DNA from: Kiritimatiellales bacterium
Lineage (GTDB): Bacteria; Verrucomicrobiota; Kiritimatiellia; Kiritimatiellales; Tichowtungiaceae
Direction of reading: 5' to 3'
Length of the DNA stretch: 11,829 nucleotides
Assembly (NCBI GenBank): GCA_028692515.1
Contig: JAQUXG010000027.1
Span: 1 to 11,829, forward strand
The notes under the pieces: generated by a model
What the model was told of the DNA's origin: nothing
Database searches by the model: none
The model's input: only the letters and a program-made list of their open reading frames with translations
Part shown: one piece after another, positions 1 through 7,102 of the stretch
Numbering within the stretch: position 1 is the stretch's first letter
How the letters are laid out: each line of letters begins with the position of its first letter
Translations under genes and position numbers: made by a program

Positions 1-125
1 TGATTCTCGAAGATAGCGGCGAGTTAAAAATCTATTACGGAGCTGCAGATACCGTGGAGTGTCTGGCTACCGCGTCGGTTGACGACGTACTCGCCCTGAT
101 GGAAAGCGACGGCATTAAACCCTGA
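1..125 (+). CDS. GH130-family mannoside phosphorylase, C-terminal end (partial)
   Basis: The reading frame that enters at base 3 gives 40 residues before a TGA at 123-125. It contains 'Y-Y-G-A-A-D-T-V' followed by 'L-A-T-A-S-V-D-D-V-L-A-L-M'. This is the typical ending of glycoside hydrolase family 130 enzymes, which phosphorolyse beta-mannosyl bonds in mannose-containing oligosaccharides and usually act in the cytoplasm. Only the tail is inside the window, so neither the catalytic aspartate nor the subfamily (mannosyl-glucose, mannooligosaccharide or mannosyl-N-glycan type) can be judged. The next gene starts 116 nt downstream on the same strand and is also a cytoplasmic glycosidase, so the two probably serve one catabolic route. 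The family call rests on the short motif alone. Confidence 0.72.
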   Translation, partial: ILEDSGELKIYYGAADTVECLATASVDDVLALMESDGIKP

Positions 126-223
126 TTTCCATAAGAAGCAGGGAGTTGCAGGCAGAGGCGTTAAGGCGCAATATAGAATTGCTCTCCGGAATTTTGTAAA
201 AGTAAATCAATAATCAGTAACCT

Positions 224-229
224 TATACT
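224..229 (+). promoter_or_regulatory. Possible -10 element just upstream of the GH2 gene
   Basis: TATACT at 224-229 is followed by CGGAT and an A-run, and the ATG lies 12 nt after the hexamer. Transcription would then begin only about six bases before the start codon. A good -35 at normal spacing is not visible; TTGTAA at 194-199 is 24 nt away, which is too far. The 'TATACT..CGGAT' string resembles the one before the SGNH genes at 5137-5150. This is a weak prediction from sequence alone. Confidence 0.33.
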
Positions 230-241
230 CGGATAAAAAAT

Positions 242-2023
242 ATGCTGTATCCTCAAGAAAGCGAAACCAGAGACGTAAAAGATCTCTCCGGCATCTGGAA
301 ATTTAAACTTGATGGCGTCGGGCGCGGTCTCGCAGAGCAATGGTATAAAGCGCCATTGGCCGATCCCATTGATATGCCGGTGCCGTCCAGCTTCAACGAA
401 ATTACTCCGGATAAGGCGATTCGCGACCACGTCGGCGAAGTCTGGTATGAGCGTCATCTTTTTGTTTCTGATCGCCTTCAGGGACAACGGGTTTGTCTGC
501 GTTTCGGCAGCGCGGAGCATACCGCTACCGTGTGGGTGAATGGAACGGAAGTGGCACACCACGTCGGCGGATTTCTCCCCTTTGAAGCCGATATTAGCGA
601 CATCGCCAATTTTGGCGGGAATAACCGGATCACCGTGATGGTGAATAACGTGTTGACCTGGGATACGTTGCCGACGGGATATATCCAGACCTATGATGAC
701 ACCAACCATCCTGAGGGATTCCGCATCCAGCAGCACCAGTTCGATTTTTACAATTACGCGGGTCTTAACCGTCAGGTGTTGCTGACGTCCACTCCTAAAA
801 CCTACATTGAGGACATCCTTATCCGTACGGATCGGGATGGCAAGGCGGGCATTGTCCATTACAGCCTCGACATTGCCGCAGATGCGAAGTCCTTCTCCGC
901 AAAAGTCAGCTTGTTCGATGAGGATGCTCAGCTGGTAGCCGCCTCCACGGGTACGGAAGGTAGCATGACGATTTCTAATGTTCGTCTCTGGAAGCCGGGG
1001 AATGCCTATCTGTATGAGGCGGTCGTTGAAGTCCTCGACGAAAGCGGAAGCTTAGTTGACATCTATCGGCTTTCTCTGGGAGTACGCTCGGTGAAGGTTA
1101 CGGAGACGCAATTTCTCATCAATGATGAGCCGTTCTACTTCCAGGGTTGCTGCAAGCATGAAGATATGGACGTCAAGGGACGCGGATTCGACCATGCGAT
1201 GCTGCTCAAAGATTTCTATCTGATGGAATGGATCGGCGCGAACTCCACCCGCACGTCACACTATCCGTACTCTGAAGAATTCATGCAGCTGTGCGACCGG
1301 AAAGGAATTGTCGTCATCGACGAGGTTCAGGCTGTTGGCATGCGCTGTGAGGAGGATTCGACACAGACCTATAACGACACACACATTTCCTCCCGCACGT
1401 TGGCGCATCATAAAAAGCTAATGGCGGAGCTGATTAAGCGCGATAAAAACCACCCCTGCGTCGTCATGTGGAACATCGCCAATGAACCGATCGTCAATGA
1501 GAAAAAAGCTGGCGAGTATTTTGCCGAAGTCGCCGCGACCACTCGGGAGCTCGACCCGACGCGCCCCGTATCCCTCGTAACCGGTGATGTCGTCAAACCC
1601 GAGGAATGCTATCCATTTGAGTACATTGATGTTATGTGCATCAACCGTTATCACAGCTGGTATTCCGACCCCGGACACACCGAGCTCATCGAAATGCAGA
1701 TCGTCAATGAACTGACTCCGTGGCATGAGAAGTGGCACAAGCCGCTCATCGTCAGCGAATACGGCACCGACACCATCGCGGGCATGCACGCACTTCCCGC
1801 AGTCATGTTCACAGAGGAGTATCAGTGCGAGGCCCTCGAGGCCTTCCACCGGGGCTTCGACCGCCTGCCGTTCATGATCGGTGAACATGTCTGGAACTTC
1901 GCCGACTTCGCCACCAAGCAAGGCGTCAAACGGGTTGTGGGGAACAAAAAGGGTGTCTTTACGCGCCAGCGGCAGCCGAAGGCGGCCGCCTTCCTCCTCC
2001 GGAAACGCTGGGCCAAGCTCTAG
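242..2023 (+). CDS. uidA: GH2 beta-glucuronidase, cytoplasmic
   Basis: This 593-residue protein hydrolyses terminal beta-D-glucuronides. It is close to the ~603 residues of the E. coli enzyme and appears to align end to end. The sugar-binding jelly-roll covers roughly residues 10-180, the Ig-like domain 181-280 and the TIM barrel 282-593. The acid/base glutamate is E415 in 'M-W-N-I-A-N-E-P' and the nucleophile is E506 in 'V-S-E-Y-G-T-D-T'. The N-x-K pair that reads the glucuronate carboxylate is N568/K570 in 'G-N-K-K-G', which separates it from beta-galactosidases. The ATG at 242 is supported because 'M-L-Y-P-Q-E-S-E-T-R' parallels the E. coli N-terminus. There is no signal peptide, so it should be cytoplasmic. 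No strong Shine-Dalgarno precedes the ATG. The active-site entrance loop between 'D-E-V-Q-A-V-G' and 'E-L-I-K-R-D-K' looks about eight residues shorter than in E. coli (compared from memory). A terminator-like hairpin follows. Confidence 0.95.
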   Translation: MLYPQESETRDVKDLSGIWKFKLDGVGRGLAEQWYKAPLADPIDMPVPSSFNEITPDKAIRDHVGEVWYERHLFVSDRLQGQRVCLRFGSAEHTATVWVNGTEVAHHVGGFLPFEADISDIANFGGNNRITVMVNNVLTWDTLPTGYIQTYDDTNHPEGFRIQQHQFDFYNYAGLNRQVLLTSTPKTYIEDILIRTDRDGKAGIVHYSLDIAADAKSFSAKVSLFDEDAQLVAASTGTEGSMTISNVRLWKPGNAYLYEAVVEVLDESGSLVDIYRLSLGVRSVKVTETQFLINDEPFYFQGCCKHEDMDVKGRGFDHAMLLKDFYLMEWIGANSTRTSHYPYSEEFMQLCDRKGIVVIDEVQAVGMRCEEDSTQTYNDTHISSRTLAHHKKLMAELIKRDKNHPCVVMWNIANEPIVNEKKAGEYFAEVAATTRELDPTRPVSLVTGDVVKPEECYPFEYIDVMCINRYHSWYSDPGHTELIEMQIVNELTPWHEKWHKPLIVSEYGTDTIAGMHALPAVMFTEEYQCEALEAFHRGFDRLPFMIGEHVWNFADFATKQGVKRVVGNKKGVFTRQRQPKAAAFLLRKRWAKL

Positions 2024-2041
2024 CCGCCGAGAGCGCCCGTC

Positions 2042-2089
2042 AAAACGCACCGCCTTGCTGCCGCTCCCATTGCTGTAGCAAGGCGTTTT
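2042..2089 (+). terminator. Rho-independent-type terminator after the GH2 gene
   Basis: GCCTTGCT (2052-2059) pairs perfectly with AGCAAGGC (2077-2084) across a 17-nt loop. GTTTT follows directly (2085-2089), and an AAAAC at 2042-2046 upstream could pair with it. It lies 28 nt after the GH2 stop codon. The long loop and the short T-run make it moderate rather than strong. Confidence 0.55.
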
Positions 2090-2122
2090 CAACGCCTCCC
2101 GGCTCTTCTATGTGGTGTTTTT

Positions 2123-2138
2123 CCCGGTCCATCACGGG
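2123..2138 (+). other. Small G+C hairpin before the SGNH copy 1 promoter
   Basis: CCCG (2123-2126) can pair with CGGG (2135-2138) over an 8-nt loop, followed by the T-rich stretch GTTTTGTCTTGTT. It occupies the same place as the stronger hairpin at 5094-5108 and a decayed version near 7050-7062. It may be a second termination signal or part of a promoter-proximal operator. Confidence 0.35.
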
Positions 2139-2146
2139 GTTTTGTC

Positions 2147-2174
2147 TTGTTAATTACTCTGTTTTTGAGATACT
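2147..2174 (+). promoter_or_regulatory. Predicted sigma70-like promoter of SGNH copy 1, leaderless position
   Basis: TTGTTA at 2147-2152 and GATACT at 2169-2174 are separated by 16 nt. The ATG follows after only six bases (GATCGG), so the expected transcription start coincides with the start codon. The same arrangement occurs before the two paralogs. There is no purine-rich Shine-Dalgarno in the gap. Confidence 0.5.
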
Positions 2175-2180
2175 GATCGG

Positions 2181-4958
2181 ATGAAATTACACATTCTGTC
2201 TATGCTTTTGTATGTCGCACTGGGATCCACAGTCTTTGGCGAAGAGCCGTTACGCATCGTCGCGACTGGCGGACGCATGGGGCATGATTTTTCCGGCCCT
2301 ATCAGTTCTGCCGCCGCGTTCCGTCACCGTACACCGCATGTGCTGGGCGGGCCGGTCGCTAAGATTCAAATTGGCTTCATGAACTGGTCGCATAGCTATA
2401 CGGCGGAAGTCGTTAGCACGAATGATATCACGATTGAGTATGCCTGGCTCGAACGTGAATCGACCGGGCAGGTAGTTCCGCTCACCTTTAGCGGGAACCG
2501 GCAGTTTGTAATGCCGGCAAATTCTCTGGATGCGTATTTTCCCGCCGACGTGATTGACTCCTCGGTGTGGACCGGAAGCTCACCTGCACAGGATGAGGTC
2601 TTCTGGGTTAATATCAAGGGCAGTATGCCTGTCGGCAGTGTAGTGTACACCGGCACGCCTGCAACCTGGTCCGGCGCAAAATTCATCACCTACGACCCGG
2701 CCAATGATCCCGGAACCTATGACACAACCGGTTCTGTTCCCGCCATCTCCGGATCGAAGTCTTATTACAAGGGGATTCCTCTGGTATTTGCCGGGCGATA
2801 TAGCGAGCCGGGGCACCTTTCTGTGATCGGGATCGGAGACAGTATTTCCCAAGGTAGCGGCGACACAGAAAACCCCGTGCCGGTCATCTCCGGCTTCGGA
2901 TTTTTCAGCCGGGCGGCGCTTGATGAAAATGGTTCCCATGCGATTGCCTTTTTCAACCTAACCCGGCACGGGTTGGGATCCAGTGCATGGAACAGCCCGA
3001 TTCGTATGCCCCAGTTTCTCCCGCTAGCCAATGTGCTGGTCGAGGAATTAGGCACAAATGACATTGGTACGAATGGAACAGGAGATACAGATGCCCTGAA
3101 GGCCCGCTTGGCAGGCATCTGGACCCGTGCTCGGAACGCAGGGGTTCAGTCCGTTTTGCGTACCAAGTTGTTGCCTCGTACCACCTCGACGGACGCCTGG
3201 GCTTCCAAAGATGGACAGACTCCCAACACCGGCTGGGACGATGGAGGGAAGCGCGATATAATGAACGACTTTTTTGATACGGAGAAGTCCGGCGGGGCAA
3301 TCGATATAGTTGTCGACACGCTGGATGCCGCTTGCGACCCGACGGATACTCACTACTGGCAGAGTAACGGAACCACCCGGTACTTCACAGGAGATGGAAC
3401 CCACCCCAGCCCCGCTGGTAATGCGGCGATGGGCATCGCATTACGCGCCGCTCTGCTGACCCTTGCGGTTGATCCCAGCGCGCCCCCGGCAACACCGGCC
3501 GGCCTGATAGCCATCGCGGCATCGACCAATCAAATCAATCTCTCGTGGTCAGGCGCTGCGGGGGCGGACAGTTATACCGTGAAACGCGGAATCACAAGCG
3601 GCTCCTATACAACGGTCGCATCGAATATAACCCTGACAAGTTATTCCGATGTCAGCTTGAGCCCCGCGACAGCCTACTATTACATTATCAGCGCAGTGAA
3701 CACCAACGGAGTAAGCGCCGACTCTGCGGAAGCCTCTGCGGCTACAATCGATCCCAATGCGCCTCCGGCAGCACCAACCGGCCTGACAGCCACCGCGGCG
3801 GCAACCAATCAAATTGACCTCTCATGGTCAACCGTTGCAGATGCCGACAGTTATACCGTGAAGCGCGGAACCTCGAGCGGCTCCTATACAACGATCGCAT
3901 CGAACGTAACCGTGACGAGTTATTCTGATATTGGCTTGAGCTCCGCCACAACCTATTATTACGTTGTCGGCGCATTCAATATCAACGGCGCAGGTGCCGA
4001 CTCTGCGGAAGTCAGTGCCGCCACAACCGGCGGCGCTCCAGCCATTGATACGAACCACATTGTCTATTCGGACAATTTCGAGTCGTATCCTACAAACAGT
4101 TCGTATTCTGCCAGCGTAACCCTTTACAAGTTCGATCGAACGGGGATCTATGACGATACGTTTAATGCCGGAGTGACAAATCCTTTCGGTAGCGGCAATC
4201 AGTATGCCTCGTCGATTAACGGTGGCGGCACCCTGTATTTCAAGACAGTCTCACTGTCGGCAGGTACCGGACTGTCGACCTACTCGTTTGACTTCTATGA
4301 TCCGAGCGAATTTACCAGTTCCAGCGCCACCTACTTTGGTCTGGGCACTGATGATTTTGGCGCCAAAACCTACGTTGCATGGGCTTATATGAATGGAACG
4401 CTGTCGCTTGGCAGCGAAACGGTGCAGGAAAGCGGATCTCTGCCGACACTATCTGCAGATCGTGTTTACACGGTCTACATGCTCTGTAATACCAGCGGGT
4501 CGGATCAGACGATTGGCGGCACCTCCACGGTTTTGGCGAACGGCCATGTCGCTCTCTATTTTTACGATCACTCGACGATGTCGTTGATTGATGCGGGGCA
4601 GTACAGCAGCAGTAACACCTCTTATCCGGTTCCGAATGTATTTGTAGTCAATCGCAACTACAGCTCGTCTGACGGAATTTATTATGTCGACAACTTTGTT
4701 CAGACCGATGATCTGCTGACGATTGCGACGGGCACGTCGACTCCGACTCCTGCCTCGTTAAGCTTTGCTTATAACAACGGGATGATAACCATCGGCTCAG
4801 CAGACCTGACGGACGGGGCCACGCACACACTTCAGATGAAGACAAACCTTACAGATGCCGTTTGGACCGATGTGAAAGTCACATCCGGAGTAAGTTCGGT
4901 CAACTGGACGATCACTCCCGAAAATGATCATGCGTTCTTTCGTATCAAGTCGCAGTAA
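2181..4958 (+). CDS. Secreted multimodular SGNH/GDSL hydrolase, copy 1 (SGNH, 2 x FN3, jelly-roll, C-terminal module)
   Basis: This 925-residue protein starts with a signal peptide (about residues 1-21, 'Y-V-A-L-G-S-T-V-F-G' before E-E). Residues 22-210 form an N-terminal region I cannot assign, which may be a beta-sandwich. The SGNH hydrolase core spans about 211-425. Ser221 is in 'I-G-D-S-I-S', a block II-like glycine is at 264 ('T-R-H-G'), Asn293 is in 'G-T-N-D-I' and the D-x-x-H pair is D405/H408 ('G-D-G-T-H-P'). The catalytic set is therefore complete, and a carbohydrate esterase role is inferred. Two fibronectin type III repeats of 93 residues follow (about 431-616). Next is a region from 'D-N-F-E-S-Y-P' to 'Y-V-D-N-F-V', about 622-840, which looks like a concanavalin-type jelly roll. 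The last ~70 residues end in 'F-F-R-I-K-S-Q'. The ATG is supported by the signal peptide and by conservation with two downstream paralogs. The substrate is unknown. Confidence 0.85.
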   Translation: MKLHILSMLLYVALGSTVFGEEPLRIVATGGRMGHDFSGPISSAAAFRHRTPHVLGGPVAKIQIGFMNWSHSYTAEVVSTNDITIEYAWLERESTGQVVPLTFSGNRQFVMPANSLDAYFPADVIDSSVWTGSSPAQDEVFWVNIKGSMPVGSVVYTGTPATWSGAKFITYDPANDPGTYDTTGSVPAISGSKSYYKGIPLVFAGRYSEPGHLSVIGIGDSISQGSGDTENPVPVISGFGFFSRAALDENGSHAIAFFNLTRHGLGSSAWNSPIRMPQFLPLANVLVEELGTNDIGTNGTGDTDALKARLAGIWTRARNAGVQSVLRTKLLPRTTSTDAWASKDGQTPNTGWDDGGKRDIMNDFFDTEKSGGAIDIVVDTLDAACDPTDTHYWQSNGTTRYFTGDGTHPSPAGNAAMGIALRAALLTLAVDPSAPPATPAGLIAIAASTNQINLSWSGAAGADSYTVKRGITSGSYTTVASNITLTSYSDVSLSPATAYYYIISAVNTNGVSADSAEASAATIDPNAPPAAPTGLTATAAATNQIDLSWSTVADADSYTVKRGTSSGSYTTIASNVTVTSYSDIGLSSATTYYYVVGAFNINGAGADSAEVSAATTGGAPAIDTNHIVYSDNFESYPTNSSYSASVTLYKFDRTGIYDDTFNAGVTNPFGSGNQYASSINGGGTLYFKTVSLSAGTGLSTYSFDFYDPSEFTSSSATYFGLGTDDFGAKTYVAWAYMNGTLSLGSETVQESGSLPTLSADRVYTVYMLCNTSGSDQTIGGTSTVLANGHVALYFYDHSTMSLIDAGQYSSSNTSYPVPNVFVVNRNYSSSDGIYYVDNFVQTDDLLTIATGTSTPTPASLSFAYNNGMITIGSADLTDGATHTLQMKTNLTDAVWTDVKVTSGVSSVNWTITPENDHAFFRIKSQ
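3471..4028 (+). repeat. Tandem FN3-encoding direct repeat in copy 1 (2 x 279 bp)
   Basis: Two direct units, 3471-3749 and 3750-4028, each encode a 93-residue fibronectin type III domain. Both start with GATCCCA and carry the core 'S-Y-T-V-K-R-G-T/I-S-S-G-S-Y-T-T'. Long runs match at nucleotide level, for example GACAGTTATACCGTGAA at 3567 and again at 3846. Such repeats usually act as spacers between catalytic and binding modules in extracellular glycan-active enzymes. Confidence 0.8.
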
Positions 4959-5093
4959 CAGCTGAAACTGGTGGCGCACAGCGGGCCAATCGTTTCTTAA
5001 GATGGAAATCAGCCTCTGACGACAACATCGAGTTTCCTCAGCCAACCCAGCTCCGCACATTTTCGAACTAATCTCCGTCTGCGGGATTTTTCC

Positions 5094-5108
5094 GCCCCGT
5101 CACGGGGC
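5094..5108 (+). other. GC-rich hairpin between SGNH copy 1 and the copy 2 promoter
   Basis: GCCCCG (5094-5099) pairs perfectly with CGGGGC (5103-5108) around the loop TCA. TTCACCTTG follows and leads into the -35 hexamer at 5115. With the T-tract upstream (5087-5091) it could terminate transcription from copy 1 or serve as a protein-binding palindrome. The downstream T-run is too poor for a firm terminator call. The remainder of 4959-5093 shows no other recognisable element. Confidence 0.45.
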
Positions 5109-5114
5109 TTCACC

Positions 5115-5142
5115 TTGTTAATTATTCGAGTATTGGTATACT
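5115..5142 (+). promoter_or_regulatory. Predicted sigma70-like promoter of SGNH copy 2, leaderless position
   Basis: TTGTTA (5115-5120), a 16-nt spacer and a near-consensus TATACT (5137-5142) lie six bases before the ATG at 5149. This is the best match of the three copies, and the normal start-site distance would place +1 on the ATG itself. No Shine-Dalgarno is visible. Confidence 0.55.
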
Positions 5143-5148
5143 GATCGG

Positions 5149-6876
5149 ATGAAATTACACATTTTGTCTATGCTTCTGTATGTCGCACTGGGATACACAG
5201 TCTTTGGCGAAGAGCCCTTGCGCATCGTCGCGACTGGCGGACGCATGGGCCATGACACCTACGGCCCTCTCGGTTCTGCCGCCGCGTTCCGGCACCGTAC
5301 GCCGCACCTGCTGGGCGGGCCGGTTGACGAAATCCAGATCGGGTTTATGAACTGGTCTCACAATTATACACAGGAAGTTGTCAGTACGAACGACATCAAC
5401 ATCGAATATGCCTGGCTTGAACGTGAATCGACCGGGCAGGTAGTTCCGCTCACCTTTAACGGGAATCGACAGTTTGTGATGCCGGCAAATTCTCTGGATG
5501 CGTATTTTCCCGCCGACGTGATTGCCTCCTCAGTGTGGACCGGAAGCTCACCTGCACAGGATGAGGTCTTCTGGGTTAATATCAAGGGCAGTTTTCCGGT
5601 CGGCAGTGTAGTATACACCGGCACGCCCGCAACCTGGTCCGGCGCAAAATTCACTATTTACGCCCCCGCCGATGATCCAGGAACCTATGACACAACCGGT
5701 CCTGTTCCGGCCATCTCTGGGGCGAACTCTCGTTTTAAGGGAATTCCGTTGGTTTTTGCCGGGCGGTATAGCGAGCCGGGGCACCTTGCCGTAATTGGTA
5801 TCGGAGACAGCATTCTTCAGGGGAGCGGGGATGCAGAGAGAATCCAGCCGGCCATCACAGGATTTGGATTTTTCAGCCGGGCTGCGGTCGATGAGAATGG
5901 AACCCACGCGATCGCCATGTTTAACCTGACCCGGCACGGGGCGACATCCTCTTGCTGGAATAATCCGATTCGCATGCCCCATTTTCTTCCGCTGGCCAAC
6001 GTGGTAGTCGAGGAATTCGGCACAAATGACATCGGTTCGAATGCATCAGGTGCGAACACAGGCGCCGTGAAGACCCGTTTGGAAAACCTTTGGACCCGTG
6101 CGCGGAACGCAGGGGTTCAATACATTCTGCGCACCCCGCTGATGCCTCGTGCCACCTCGACGGACAGCTTTTCTTCCAAAGAGGGACAGACCCCCAACCT
6201 CGGGTGGGGAGAGGGTGGAGCAAGAGACATCATGAATACCTTTTTTGATACCGCTCTTTCCGGCGGGGTAATCGACGGGGTCGTCAAGGTTTTTGATGCG
6301 ATCGCCGATCCAACGGATACGCACTACTGGCTTAGTAATGGAACCTCGAGTTACGTCACTGGGGATGGAACCCATCCGAACGTGTCAGGCTGTGAGAAGC
6401 TCGCTCCGGTACTGCGTGCTGCGTTGCTGTCCCTTGACGTGGCTTTGGGCTTTGATACTTACCGCCAATGGTCCGACCGGGTTGACTGGCAAGGCGCAGA
6501 TTCTTCGCTGGTAGCCGATCCCAATCAGGATGGGGTTTCCAACCTGATGGCTTATGCGCTCGATCTGCCGGCGATGGCGACAGTGAACACCACCAATCGA
6601 CCTTCGATCACGCTTGACGAGGCTTCCGCCGATGGCCCCTGGTTAATATACAATTACCGTCGCAACCCGACGGCCAGCGATATTTCCTACAGTTTCATGA
6701 GAAACGACAACCTGTCGGCCGCATGGTCATCCATATCCATTGACGGCACCCAGGCCGTCGAGGAAACCGTGAATGCCAACCCCGACGGGGACGGCAGCGC
6801 CGCGTTGATGCGCCTTAGGGTAAAAGTTGCTCCTGATACAGAGAAAATGTTTCTGAAAATGCAAGTCAGTCTCTGA
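5149..6876 (+). CDS. Secreted SGNH/GDSL hydrolase, copy 2 (short form with DPNxDG tail)
   Basis: This 575-residue protein is nearly the same as copy 1 over the signal peptide, the unassigned N-terminal region and the SGNH core. Long stretches are identical at DNA level, for example around 5495-5590. Catalytic residues are Ser221 ('G-D-S-I-L'), Asn293 ('G-T-N-D-I') and D406/H409 ('G-D-G-T-H-P'). After about residue 425 the similarity to copy 1 stops. There are no FN3 or jelly-roll domains, only a ~140-residue tail with a calcium-loop-like 'A-D-P-N-Q-D-G-V-S-N-L-M-A-Y-A-L'. A beta-rich segment then ends in 'M-F-L-K-M-Q-V-S-L'. This tail resembles the N-terminal module of the GH5 protein encoded from 9949. 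It is probably an exported carbohydrate acyl esterase; substrate preference may differ from copy 1 because block II reads 'T-R-H-G-A-T-S-S-C-W'. Confidence 0.85.
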   Translation: MKLHILSMLLYVALGYTVFGEEPLRIVATGGRMGHDTYGPLGSAAAFRHRTPHLLGGPVDEIQIGFMNWSHNYTQEVVSTNDINIEYAWLERESTGQVVPLTFNGNRQFVMPANSLDAYFPADVIASSVWTGSSPAQDEVFWVNIKGSFPVGSVVYTGTPATWSGAKFTIYAPADDPGTYDTTGPVPAISGANSRFKGIPLVFAGRYSEPGHLAVIGIGDSILQGSGDAERIQPAITGFGFFSRAAVDENGTHAIAMFNLTRHGATSSCWNNPIRMPHFLPLANVVVEEFGTNDIGSNASGANTGAVKTRLENLWTRARNAGVQYILRTPLMPRATSTDSFSSKEGQTPNLGWGEGGARDIMNTFFDTALSGGVIDGVVKVFDAIADPTDTHYWLSNGTSSYVTGDGTHPNVSGCEKLAPVLRAALLSLDVALGFDTYRQWSDRVDWQGADSSLVADPNQDGVSNLMAYALDLPAMATVNTTNRPSITLDEASADGPWLIYNYRRNPTASDISYSFMRNDNLSAAWSSISIDGTQAVEETVNANPDGDGSAALMRLRVKVAPDTEKMFLKMQVSL

Positions 6877-6907
6877 GAGCTGACCAACGGCTCCATCAAG
6901 TATTTTA

Positions 6908-6954
6908 GAGGGTGATCCCTCATGAGATTTGCCGGGTGGTGTGCAGTACCCGGC
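6908..6954 (+). other. Two adjacent perfect hairpins after SGNH copy 2
   Basis: GAGGG (6908-6912) pairs with CCCTC (6917-6921) around TGAT. GCCGGGT (6931-6937) pairs with ACCCGGC (6948-6954) around a 10-nt loop. They begin about 30 nt after the copy 2 stop codon, where a transcript end or 3'-stabilising structure would be expected. Neither has a T-run, so intrinsic termination is uncertain. The rest of 6877-7040 holds nothing I recognise. Confidence 0.45.
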
Positions 6955-7068
6955 TGGATTTCAATGCGAATATTGCGATAACCGCTGATCAAGGATGGGG
7001 TTGCGCACGTTTGGAGCTTTGCCACCTTCTTCCATGCAGAGTTTTTCGATCCGTCACAAAGGTTTGTC

Positions 7069-7096
7069 TTGTTAATTATTCTAGTATTGAGACACT
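7069..7096 (+). promoter_or_regulatory. Predicted sigma70-like promoter of SGNH copy 3, leaderless position
   Basis: TTGTTA (7069-7074) and GACACT (7091-7096) are 16 nt apart, with six bases (GATTGG) before the ATG. The -10 is weaker than in copies 1 and 2. The -35 with its trailing ATTATTC, the spacing and the distance to the ATG are kept even though much of the downstream N-terminal coding sequence has diverged. This supports selection on the element. Confidence 0.48.
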
Positions 7097-7102
7097 GATT
7101 GG

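Noticed and set aside
161..859. Minus-strand open frame of 232 codons over the start of the GH2 gene
   Set aside because: It lies antisense to a gene with unmistakable GH2 motifs, its translation shows no recognisable domain, and it has no supporting start signal. It is a shadow frame.
1418..2092. Minus-strand open frame of 224 codons over the GH2 C-terminal half
   Set aside because: It overlaps the catalytic barrel of the glucuronidase and the terminator, and its translation looks like no known protein.
3471..4028. Direct repeats as a CRISPR array or mobile-element repeat
   Set aside because: The 279-bp units are in frame and encode fibronectin type III domains. There are no spacers, terminal inverted repeats or transposase.
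4740..4958. C-terminal ~70 residues of copies 1 and 3 as a type IX secretion sorting domain
   Set aside because: The length is similar, but I see none of the usual sorting-domain motifs. Endings such as 'F-F-R-I-K' are common in secreted PVC proteins without a demonstrated type IX system, so no sorting role is claimed.
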